64,000 nucleotides of DNA from Auanema rhodensis (taxonomy: Eukaryota > Nematoda > Chromadorea > Rhabditida > Rhabditidae): positions 10,912,001-10,976,000 of the forward strand of contig OZ059896.1 of the NCBI GenBank assembly GCA_964057225.1, written 5' to 3'. This document shows positions 1 to 11,471 of this stretch, one piece after another. The first letter of the stretch is position 1. The number at the start of each line of letters is the position of its first letter. The notes beneath the pieces were generated by a model. It had not been told where the DNA came from, ran no database searches, and saw only the letters and a program-made list of their open reading frames with translations. Both the position numbers and the translations under genes were made by a program.

Positions 1-87
1 TTTCTTGCCTATTGCTTTCTTAACTTCCGTTGGAACCACTTTCTCATTTCTTTCTTAATCAAGCCCTTGATTCTAATTTCCTTTTTC

Positions 88-124
<37 letters not shown>

Positions 125-3059
125 GTTTTTTTATTTTACGAACACAACTCTTTCTTCTCTCTCAATACTTTATTGAAATCGAGATTTTTAATGGAGATCA
201 CGTTTTCATAAATATTGTCGTGACGTTTTCTAATTAAGTATAAGAAAATATTTCTTTTTAAACACGAAGGTTAAAATCGTTCAAAAATAGAATTTCTTAT
301 GATTTTTCTCGCGACGATCTCACAGTGTGATAAATTTATCAAAGCTTTGATACTTACATGAAAATTGGATTTTGACTTCCACATCATTCCAAGCAATCAG
401 TATTTTCCCATAAGGAGAGTGTTGGACTAAGTACTGCAGACAAATATGTATAAGTAATTGCATCTATTTTCTAAAAATTAGCATTTCCTAGATAATCCAC
501 GGAATTCAGAAATTCCCAACAAAGTATATTCTTATTTATGTTTTTTATTCATTATTTTCCACAAAAAAAATGAAATACAATTTACATCAAGTTCTTGGGA
601 ATATGAGGCAAAGTTTGTGGCTGTTTCATTGTTTGTTTATTATTTACAATTAGACAATAGTTTTTCAAACTGTTTTTTATAATTTATTACTTATATTTAT
701 GTTTCTTTGCTCCCGATTTTCTTATTTTAACGCTCTTAAAATTTGAGAAAGTTTGGAATCCAAAAGAGCAAAACATATTTTAAGGTTCGTGGAAAAAAAA
801 GCTCTTAATGAATAGATGAAAAAAAAAATCATTAAATACTTCTGAATTCATAATGTTTCGAAAAGTAGTAGTCTAGTAGTTTATCTGTGGTTCCTTTTAC
901 CGTTTCTCTAGATCCCTTCTCTTTGCAGTTCACTTTATCTCTTCCCTCCGTCCTCGTCGTGTCTCTTTTCTTACCCTCTTTTTTCAATATGTATGTGCTA
1001 GTCACTAATCGATTCGAAGCCATTCTACCACAAGAGACAGCTTCTTCTCCATTCTTGCTGCCCTCTCTCTTTGGTTCACTATTTCACCACGTACTCGGAC
1101 TCTCAGCCCGTCTCCGCCTATATCCTTTTCTCGGCATTTTTTTCCCTTCACCAACCTTTTGTCATCTTTTTGATCTTTCTAATCAATGATTTAAAAAGAA
1201 GAGGGTTGGATATTCACTATTTCTTTTATGAATTTATATTTTTTGTTGTGAATTCAAAAGCCTTAACTGGTACAGAAACGTTTGGTACTGCAGTTACGAA
1301 GATCGACAAAACTTCGGAAAACAATGTCTAATTACACAACAATACTTATAAGTCTTAATGTTTCAAAGTTCTGGTTTATTAATAAAAAAATTGGAACGAT
1401 TGAAAAACAATTCATTTGATACTTATACTATCCAGGTGTTTTCATCTTTTTATCGAGAACAGTAGGTAATGTTTGATTTTTTGAAAACGTTTTGGTGAGG
1501 TCTAAATGATGTCCAGATACACATTCATTTATTTTTATAATTGCATTACAATTATTTTTAAAAATATATGTCAAGGCGGGAAACCATATGTTTTTAATTT
1601 GATTTTTTAACTTTATATCATCTGATGCATCCGCCCGACCCTGTAGTTATCAGGAATGTTGGCGCTCTTATTGATTGCTGAGCTCAAATTTTCTTTTGTC
1701 TCTTGAAAGTACTTCTTTTTTTCCAGTTGGGAAGCAGCTTTGAGCAACTTAATGAAGTAATGCTTGCCGCGCTGTTTCTCTAGGTTTCTTTCATTATGTT
1801 CTTATAAGATCAGCATGGTTTCACTTATAGCAATGGTTTCAGTTGTACTTTATTATTTTTGTTTTTTGCTTTGAGTTTTGATGGTGAGTATCAGTAATAC
1901 ACATCCTGTTATGCTTCCTCTTTCTGTAGGCAATCCTTGAAATATAGTAATTTAACGAATGTTTCCAATAGTTTCCTTGAACTCTTCGAGGCATCTATAG
2001 AAGAATTTAAAGTGCAATCCAACAGTGTTTCCCGTCCATTAGGAAAGGGAGTGTGGAGTTATAAATGCTTTTGTTCAATATTTAGTTTTTTGCTTATATT
2101 TCATATGCATATATGTAATATTATATATATATATATATATATCAATATGTATAATATTTTACCTGTTAAACAATTAACGAAAAGCTGATTGTAGTTGGCA
2201 CTATTATTTTTCTGAATTTGTACTCTATTTAGCACCTAGCTAGATTATCTTGTAAAGCCATCAGAAATATAAATATTTCTTAAATTTCCTATAATTTGTT
2301 ATTCACTTGTTCAATTCATTTAATCTCAAACTGAGCATTATACGTGTCATTCAAAGTGCTGTTGCAGTTTTTAGGATTGGTTTCTTAATTTGTTTGATAC
2401 AGAATGTGTGACATTACTTCCATTTCTTATCTTCTTATCTCTGCAAACACAAACTTTCGTAGTGTCTTGAACACTTTTTGATTCAATTTTTTAAAAATAA
2501 GCTTTTAATTTATTTCTTTCAATGCAAACCTTAACTAAGGCAATCATAAACGTTCTGTGTTTTGTAATCGAATTATCATGAAAAAGTATTCATAACAAAT
2601 GTTTTTTTGCGTTTTTGTTGATTTTTTAGATATTTATAACCATAATGTTGTTTTGTTTCGACTTTTTTGCTTTTGTTTACATGTATTTTCAGAGCTCATT
2701 CTTATTTTTGCAGAGAACTCTTTGCCAGCTCGACCTCGAACTATTCGAACTGTTCTGTGTGCTCCAAAGGATTAACAACCACTACAAAAACATTAGGTTT
2801 CTATTTTATATTTTCGTAATTATTCATCCGATTTCAGAATAAATTTTGCAGTTTGCAGCTAGTTGGGTGCTTTGAGTATCAACTTCGTTATTTTATTTTT
2901 TGTATCTTTGTTCGTTTTATTTCAACTGCTATTATTCTTTAATTTTTCTAATATTCATTATTTTTTGTTAGCTTTCTCTTAGTGGAAATAGTCTCCACCC
3001 CTCATTTTCTCTCTCTGAATTTTCATCACCACACCATATTCGGATTTCTTTATCGAAGC
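1..3059. other. Gene-free stretch with pyrimidine-rich patches
   Basis: No chain of open exons with splice sites could be built here. Open frames of 60-100 codons are low-complexity Phe/Leu/Ser-rich translations of C+T-rich DNA, especially 870-1190. An (AT)n microsatellite lies at about 89-121 and a shorter one at 2124-2142. The last part, 2960-3059, is C+T-rich, contains a possible acceptor (ttttttgttag, ending 2971) and leads directly into the acetyltransferase start, so it probably holds that gene's promoter and 5' untranslated region. Confidence 0.5.
89..121. repeat. (AT)n microsatellite
   Basis: Uninterrupted alternating A/T for about 33 bases. It is a simple repeat in non-coding DNA and no function is inferred. 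Confidence 0.9.
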
Positions 3060-5140
3060 ATGGCCACCCTCGTCGCCTCTGTCGGGGGTGGCGAGACGAA
3101 TGCTAACGCTTCGTCTGGTGGTAATTCTACGCCCTCTTCGTCCAGCTCGTCTTCAAGAGCCACACAAAATTCAATGTCACCCAGTACTTCGAATAACGCC
3201 GTTTCTTCTACAACTGCTACTTCGGGTAGTCCAAATCGTTCCAAAACGAAGGTTGAACGTCTATCAAATGAAGAAGAGGTTTTGTAGACTGATTCAATAT
3301 TATGTAATTTTTAATTATTTTAGGTAATCTCTTTCTTAATGGAATATTTTGCAAAGACAGAGCCTATTCTGTCAAGCTTAAATATTACTAATAAGTAAGT
3401 ATTTTTAATGCTAATAACTTTTTCGATACTATTCTTGTTTTTTCTCCTAGCTAATTTCGGTTGGAATTCATTCTTTATTGAATGCCTGGCTTTTCTGCTA
3501 ATAATCCAACTGGATTACCTATAATCTAGCGTTGTTCTGCCTCCTTTGAGCTTGATTTAACATGAAAACAGCGTGAAAGCTTTAGAAAATATTAGAAAAA
3601 GTTTAGATGCTATTGTGAACGTTTTTTTATAATAATATAAACATATTATAATATATACATATGATTAAAAATGCTTTTTTTCCTTTTTTTTTATAATTAT
3701 TCCTATTTTCAGAGATGAGTTACGAACATTACTCACCGATGTGATTCGTGACTGCATGCCTTGCCCTTCTTCGTGTTGTACAAGAGATGAACATGGGAAA
3801 TTGACGGGAGTATGTTTAGCAAGTAAAGCAACACTTTTTGAGAAACAGGTTTTTTCCTATATCCTTTATATTATATTGTTCAATTTACTTAGATGGATCG
3901 TCTATGTTTATACAAATTTAATGATGAGAAAATGAGAATTGCTGTGGAGTTTCTTAAATATGTTTTCAATAGAGTTGATGTGGTATATCATTGTGAAGAA
4001 CATCAAATTGCTCGACCGGTAATTTTTTTTTCAAATTTCTGCTCATAAGTTGGGGTTCCAGATCTTTATTGCTCTCATTTCCGTTCGCCCTGATTGGGGA
4101 CATAAAGGAATTGGATCAGCTATGCTAGACTATTGGTATGTATTTTTATTTCTTTTGCTTATTATGATAATCATTCCCTCATGTAACCATTTGAAGTTAC
4201 TAAATTGATACTCATATCAATAGTTAACAGTCCAAGCAATTGTGCTTGTTGCCAACCAGCTATACTTTAGCCTTGTTCGCAGCTGTACCCAATGACTTCA
4301 TCCTTATTTTTAAATTATTTCATTTACCCCTTTTTGCGTTGAAGGATTACTACTCGTTTTTTTGATCTAATCTTTTGGTTTTTTCTGATCATTGTTTGCT
4401 CTCTCAGTACAGTAGAATTTGACATTTTCCAATTCTGAAAATATTGAAGAAGTTTAAGAGAGGATTATTTCATTCACTCAGGAAATTGAATGCATTTCCT
4501 CTTTTGGTCTTCTGTAATTACACCCAAGCTCAGAAGGTACATATTAGAATAAAGACAAAATTAAAACTTAAATTAAGTTTTTTCGGATCTTTTGATTCTT
4601 TTATTGCTCCAAATAATTCAAATATTCTTACAAGAACTATTTCAAAGTTTATAAAACGCGTCTTATATTTTGAAGAAATGTAATCAAATTTATCAATTTC
4701 GCCTATTCCAAGCTTCAATAACGAGCTTTAACATGAGTTTGATGTTTGCCGCATCTTAGCAGGGCATCTTTTTTTGGATTTACAAACCAGCAAAATTCAT
4801 CAATGAAAGTAACAAAATGTGTAATATATTGTTTGCATTGTTTTTGTATGTTATTGACTTACATTTTTCAGTATGAATGCTGCTTCGAGTGATCAAGCTG
4901 ATGGTGCTTTGATGCTTTGTAGTAGTTCGAACGCTTTACATATTGTAAATCGGAAGTTCACTCAGCCAAATAGTTGGACTGTATGACTTTTTACATCAAA
5001 TGGTTCTAATAACTGTATATTTTTAGGTTAGCAGAATTCGTTATGCTGATTATCGTGGCGAATACCGTCATCCTCCTATAGTTCCATCATCAGAAGCTGA
5101 TAATACCCTTCATGTCTTGCTTACAAAACTCTCTCATTAA
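3060..5140 (+). CDS. GNAT-fold N-acetyltransferase-like protein, 7 exons
   Basis: Seven exons (3060-3278, 3324-3394, 3713-3848, 3893-4018, 4062-4135, 4872-4980, 5027-5140) give 282 residues in one continuous frame. The N-terminus, to about residue 70, is a disordered Ser/Thr/Asn-rich tract. Residues 75-280 form a compact domain. The segment ISVRPDWGHKGIGSAM, around 187-202, resembles the acetyl-CoA-binding motif A of GNAT enzymes (R/Q-x-x-G-x-G/A), here with HKGIG. This predicts acetyl transfer from acetyl-CoA to an amine, but the substrate cannot be read from the sequence. The start at 3060 was chosen because it opens the Ala/Ser-rich tract; an in-frame ATG at 2982 would add 26 residues. The largest intron is 4136-4871. 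It is most like the small arylalkylamine-type GNATs of nematodes, but the assignment rests on one motif plus fold-like spacing. Confidence 0.72.
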
Positions 5141-7185
5141 CTTTTGTGAACGCAAATGTTGTTACCGGATTTGGGCATCATTGAATTGAAATTGTTTCTT
5201 TTATTAGTTCTTAGTTGTCCATATTTACTCATTTCTCAGATTATGCGTGCTCGACAGTTGTCAGTAGTATTATCCCCCGGAAATGAAATGCTTCAGGACA
5301 AAGGAGGCAATTTTCGCTTTTTTTAAACGGCCATTAGGTAGTAGTTGGCATTAGTTTTGGACGAGTTTATATTATTGTAAAAGGTCATAGTGTACCATAC
5401 ACATTATATAGAAATTTTGGGCTTAGTTCCTGTCATCCTCAAATTGTTATCAAGTTATTTAAACTAACTTTACCGTTTTACAAGATTTTATGGCAAAGCA
5501 TATTCACGCTTTTTCCCTTTCCTCCTATTCCTTTTTGTGTGGCTTAACAGCATTCTCTTACTTGAAAGCTAATATATGATGACAAATTTGGAATATGTGT
5601 TCAATTGTGTCTTGTTTTCTCATTGGTGCATTGCTCTTGAACATCGTTCAAGTTCTTACTTTATCTCTTTGTTCATCATTTCTTTTTGTATAAGATCCAT
5701 ATTTACCTACATTGTAAATATTTCAAGCTCCTATCTGCATAACGTATCTGCTAGGCTTGAAAATTGTTTTTTGTAGTGTTATGCTGCCAGCTATATCTGT
5801 TATTTTGATTATGAAATATCAATGTTGAAACTGTTTATTAGATCCATCTAGATTATCTTCGAATTTCTTCCGTAAAAGATTTGTTTTATACAATTGTAGT
5901 GATTACCGAAGATATCACATGATATGCTGAGTAAAAGTCTGTTTTGAAGTTTTCAGTTTGCTTTCTTACTTCGTTTCTAACAAAAGTCTCACATTACTTT
6001 CAGCTGCCAAGATTTCGAGACATAGCTGAAAAATAAAATAAAAAATGTTTGCGAAGCTACGATTTTCGGAGCTAGGTGCTGGAGGTCATAGTGCAAGCAA
6101 AGTGGATTAAGCCGGAAGCAATGGGATATTAAAATGAGTCTGGGCTATGAAAATGGGATAAATGCGGAAAAGGGAAGTGAAAACTATGCCTGGAAATAGA
6201 AAACGTTAGATGACAAGCTAATTTAAAGCAACGTCTGCAAGAGACATCTGAGCCAAAATAGGAATGGAGATAAAACCAAGAGGTTTTCTATCTCTCCCTA
6301 TACAAATCTCTCGTTCTTTTAGTTGATTCGCTAGAGATCTCTCAGACCTTCCGGATGGCTGAGTTTTATAAGAAACGAATCGTCGAAATTCGTGGTATAA
6401 GAAAGGAGATCCACGAGAACAACTCGAAAAAACATATTTTTTATAATTAATGTTTTAAAAAACATATTTTTCTAAAATTATTGACTATCGTATTGTAAAT
6501 AAATTTTTGTTTTGTTCGTCCTAATTATTTTTTTCTTGTCACAAAAATAAAGTTGAAAATATCCTAATCCATCTTTTTCACTTAATTCGTCATAATGTGA
6601 ATTGCTTAAAATATGAGTTTCGGTTATTTAATCCATTTTTCCGAATTTTTTTTTGTTTAAGTTGTCATCTTAATTTATTCATTAGACTGAATATTTATAA
6701 TATCATTAATTAAACTTCAAACAACATTTATAATGCTATTATATTCAAAATATTTAAATTTTGAAAATAAAGTTTTTAAATTGCTTCATTCTTGAATTAT
6801 CTCGTTTCAGAAATCACATCATGATTTCCTGTGAATCTTTATATTCAATCATAACTTTGCGAATAAAGTTGTTGTAATGATAATAACTGAAAAAATAATG
6901 GTTTATAATATAATTATATTTAAGAAAAGAAATATTTATTATAACATTTGTACTTGTTTGTTTGAAATTAAGCAAAGATTGCTCTTAACATATATGAATT
7001 TCTGAAATTAATTCTGTTGTACGAATGTATGTTTATAAATTATTATTTCAGCTTACTTGTTTTTTCAAGTGCAATCAACCTGAAACTTCAGTTTGGTTAA
7101 AGCTTAAACAGGGACTACTACTCGTCTTTTTCTAATCCACAATATTCTAGAACTATAATTGTAAAGAAATATTGGTTATACCGAT
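5141..7185. other. Intergenic, with a purine- and G-rich block at about 6045-6420
   Basis: No coding exons found. Most of it is AT-rich and probably includes the acetyltransferase 3' untranslated region. The segment at about 6045-6420 stands out on the + strand: it is purine-rich with many GGA/GAA runs and more G+C than its surroundings, but it is closed by stops in the frames I checked and has no obvious RNA fold or tRNA signature. Confidence 0.4.
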
Positions 7186-10100
7186 ATGAATAATTCATCG
7201 ACTGTCTATAGTAATACACTTCTTGAACGATCTTTTAGTCGTCCTGTAGCTTTTTTGGAACAAGCAAGAGCATGGATTGGTTTGTTGTTTCAATTTATTT
7301 TCCTAATTCAATTCCTCATTCATGCTGATGTTCAGTTGGACCTCAGTCAGCCCGCACCTTGACAGAAAACCCAGGAACTATATCCTTTCATGATTATGGA
7401 TGTCGACCATCATTATGTGAGTTCAAGTTAATGAGTATTAGCAAATAATACATTTTGGAAATTCTTTATAACCAAGTATTTCTGGTTCAGCTGTAGAATT
7501 TCGTAAAAATGCTTTACTATTTGGACGTTGTGATGATTTTGGAATGGCTTTGGGAAAAGTTTCGGAAATCGCTCAAAAAACTCCTAGGTACAAAAAATGG
7601 AAATTTTAACTTATATTATTTTAAAATTACAATAGAAGCAAATTAAACCTACAAGAAGCAGTCGAAGAGCTAATACATGGTTTACCACCTGTTTTTACAT
7701 TCAATGCTATAATAACACAAGATGCACCAACAGCTATAACAGAAATTTTAAGTATATGCATGAGAATTCAAGAATTAAGTCAACGTATTTCAAATTATCA
7801 AGTGGATTGTTGTTGTCGCTTAATTACTCTTAAATTAGGTTATAAATCCGAATTAAGTTTTATGATTCAACGTGAGCACTATTTAGACGATAATGTGCTC
7901 AGAAATCCTTTGCCAATTAGTCACTTTCAATTGGATAGTCTTAAACATCAATTAGAAATAACTCCTCCAATTCATCTAAGACGTCACATGAATTTCAGGT
8001 ACAAACAATATTTCAAAGTGCAATAAAAAGATTTTCGATCTGAATATTTCAAGTTAAATGTTTAATTTTAGACAATTTGATGCAATGCTGAACAAAGATA
8101 TTCATGATTGGTTAATTCCTTCACAAGAATTTTGCTGTTCTTCATCTATATATTTATCGCTTGCTGTCACTTCTACTCCTTTTGGAATTGTTTACGCTCA
8201 AGCTGAAAAAAGTTTGCGACATCACAAAACCTCATTAGGTGTTAAAACAATTGTAAAGCTTTTCGAGGTTATAATTGGTTTGGTGTTGGAAAAAAAATCA
8301 ATTTTCTAGGCTATGGATACGATTCTTTCTAATGTTGATCAGGTTGACTTGAAAATTAGTTGTTCATTTCAAATAGATAGCTATGATGATGTAGTACGAG
8401 TGATTACAACGAAATTTTCCCACAGACTACCAAACACTAGTGGGTAAGATATCATTTATAATTATAGAAAAAAGACGATTTTGTGTGGTAATTACGATTA
8501 TTTTTCTTTTTTTAGACATTGTTTCTGTGGTTTTACTAGCTCTTGTAAAACATATCATTACGTCTATAATGATGATTTATACAGAATTTTTTTACATCGT
8601 GATAGAGCTAATTGGCTTTTAGTTATGAGTAAAGTGTATATATATCATTTAACTTAAAATACTATATAAAAAGAATTTAATATTTAGAAAAGGAAATAAT
8701 GAAATGAGATTTCGAATGGAACAAATGGCTATATTATCTTCCTTAGATCGACAAAGTGTTAGTTTAGGTAAATTAAACAGGTTTTCTAATGAAACAAGAC
8801 AATTAAAGGATTTATTGAAATGTGGAAATCATTTTATCTTTATATGTGCAAACAAGATAAACATTGTGGAGTAACATCTTCTTGTCGTTTTTCCCAAAAT
8901 GATCGTAAGTATTTAATTATATTTATATTTAATAACACAATTATAACTATTATAAACACTTTGGAACTCAAAATCTTCTTCAGATCAAACATATTTGATG
9001 AAGCCCACAGTAAGACGATGTAATTCATGCTCTGATGAGAAACTGTCTAGTTGCATCAAGATTATATCAAAGAAATCCGAACGAACACCCTTGAGAAAAC
9101 GTTATAGTGTAAACGAAGAACGTTTATTACATCCGTTAAGAGATTATAGCACAGCTATAGGACCACATTTCCATAAAAAAAGTGTTTGGAACGAACAAAA
9201 TACGGATAAACTGAGATTAGGATATTGTCGTTTATTATCATTTGGAATACTACCAGATGGAGGAAATACTTTACGATTAGATATCAGTACAGCAACTCAA
9301 GAAGAAAAAAAATCTTTAAAGTTTGAACTTAAAACTTATCAATTCCTTCAATAATAACTTATTGTCTAGACTTCCAAAAACTGATATACGACAATTCTTT
9401 CAAGAAAACTGTACTACTCAAGAAAGATTTGTTCAAGAGAATATAAAAGCCTTATGTCAGCCTATACGACGAATCACAATAGATCCAGTAATTATATAAA
9501 TTAATAATAATTAAATGAAAAAGTATCATTTTAGTTTTGTTTACCTCCTAAAATTGTTCGAGATATCATGAAGTATGATTTAAGAACTCATCCATCTGTT
9601 GAACTTGTTCAATTTAATTTCAGTTTGTTGTTTATTGAACTTCTTCTATTAAAACTAAATGATTTACAGCTGAAATTGAAGGAAGTCAGAAAGAGTTACG
9701 CATCTTTGAAGCATTTCCTATCAAGCTTGTAGAAGTTTATGATCATGCATCATTTCATATATGTCGGTATTATTCTCCAAGGTATGAGTTATTTTATAAT
9801 ATTGTATTAAATATTAAATATTCAGGCGTTTAACAAAGTTTTTAGAAGAAAATCCAGATTTATCAGATTATTGGTTTATTCCTATACGTCCTCGTTCTTA
9901 TAATTATCTTTCAATATTTGTAAACGCTAACTTTCCAAAAGCATGGTTTCCCCAACTTGGAACAGCGAGTAGATCTTTAAGATTGCTTGAATACTTAGTT
10001 TTTCCGATCGGACAAGTAATGAGAGTGAGATATTCAAATTTTTAATATTTAAATTTAATTATTCTAATTTAAGTGTTTGCCATTACTATTGAAATCAATA

Positions 10101-10510
10101 TCTTTTTTTTATTTTGAAATTGATGAAATTCCATCTTTTCACATCATTGCTGTTCTTAGTCAATATTTAGTATTAAATCTAAGATGGGAAGAAGATTCTA
10201 ATATATAGTAAGTAGTTAAATAACTATAAAAGTTGAACATTTTTTAAAGTTCTGGCTTTCGACGGATATATCATCGACGGATATATAATGAAATGTTTGT
10301 CTTAACAATAGAACCTACATCAACAGAAGTTGGACAATATCGTCTATTTATACATAGAAAGTAATTTATATACAAATTATTTAATTTTAATTAATTAAAT
10401 TTCTATTAAGAAATGAAGATTTCCGAATACTTCAATATTTGCGAAGCAATGGTACAGCTAGCCCACCAAGTAAACGTGCATCTCGTGTTCGGACGGAAAA
10501 ACATGTTTAA
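7186..10510 (+). CDS. Unrecognised large protein, about 812 residues, 17 exons
   Basis: I do not recognise the family. Seventeen exons (7186-7279, 7336-7416, 7491-7587, 7636-7998, 8072-8267, 8310-8443, 8516-8628, 8693-8767, 8809-8904, 8984-9320, 9370-9487, 9535-9622, 9670-9781, 9826-10015, 10074-10207, 10250-10360, 10411-10510) keep one frame to a TAA, giving about 812 residues. Visible are a Cys-rich middle (CFCGFTSSC and later CNSCSDEK, around residues 325-440), a basic C-terminal tail (SPPSKRASRVRTEKHV) and no signal peptide or clear membrane segment, so it is probably soluble and perhaps nuclear. Two acceptors, before 8693 (aaaag) and before 8809 (attaaag), are weaker than the usual tttcag; they were needed to keep the frame and are the least certain part. 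I compared it from memory with Mediator tail subunits without finding convincing similarity, so no function is assigned. Confidence 0.6.
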
Positions 10511-11471
10511 TGCTGTATATTATTTTATTATAAAAATAATAATTAAATAAGTATATTCTAATTTATATATATATATTAGTATTTAATAAAAATATATTTT
10601 GTATTTTATATTGTCATTCATTTAAAATAAATTATAATTACATAATGTAAAAGGATTAAAATAAACTTTTTATTTATTTACTAGAAGTAAGAGAGGGAGT
10701 AAAAGAGAAAAAGTGAAAGATATATATAGATATCTAGAGTTTGATAGAGGGAAAGAAAGAGAGAGAGCAAGAAAATGGGAGAAAATACAGAATGAGAGCG
10801 TGGAAGAGATAAAGAGAAAGAGAGCGAGGGAGAAAGAGAGAGAAAGAGAATGTTATGCTAAAAGGATGATTAACGTTGTCCATCTGTATTATCATCGTCT
10901 ATACCCGTTGTATCCAAATAGTATCAAGTCTCTCATTTGGGAGAAATACTGACTTCTAACGTGTCGAACATCAGATTCCTTACATGTGTGTCGTTCTGAT
11001 GATACTATATCGTCATCTTCTTTCATCGTTCATCTATCTTTTCATTTCAAAAACCTCTCAATTTTGTGTTGAATTTATATTCTCTCGTTATTTTCCCTAA
11101 TATGCCGTCTTTCCACTTTTCAACAACTATTCACTATCCACCATTGCCTGATTACTATCACTTCTATTAGCAATATGAAGTCTGTGACTGCATCAATAAA
11201 AAAAAAGAAAAAAAGTGTTAAAATCAATCTCCTCTCATAAACTCTCCTTCACATTCTCTTTCCCTTTGCTTCTCGTTTTCTCTGTTCTCCAGATCTCTCT
11301 CTCTCCCTATCTCCCTCTTCATACTTGCTCTCTCCTTTTTTTTTGCTTTTCTCCTTACAGTCTTTAAACATCTTCTTCAACCATTTCCTTCCTTGGTCAT
11401 TTGTACAAATTTATATTGTCTCGTTAAGATTGTAACAGTAGGAGTTGCTGGTATTCGTATTTTATTCTGAA
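10511..11471. other. Intergenic, purine-rich then pyrimidine-rich; probable promoter of the transporter
   Basis: An (A)n/TA-rich stretch is followed by a purine-rich tract (about 10685-10850, GAGA repeats) and, just upstream of the transporter start, a pyrimidine-rich tract (about 11230-11400). No coding exons are supported. The 79-codon frame in the purine tract is Arg/Glu/Lys low complexity. AATAAA-like signals near 10585 could end the preceding gene. Confidence 0.45.

Noticed and set aside
7186-10510. Assignment of the large unknown protein to the Mediator complex
   Set aside because: Length and Cys content were suggestive, but no recalled Mediator subunit shares its motifs, so I left it unassigned.
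10713-10952. A 79-codon Arg/Lys/Glu-rich frame
   Set aside because: Translation of a GAGA-rich purine tract with no splice or similarity support.
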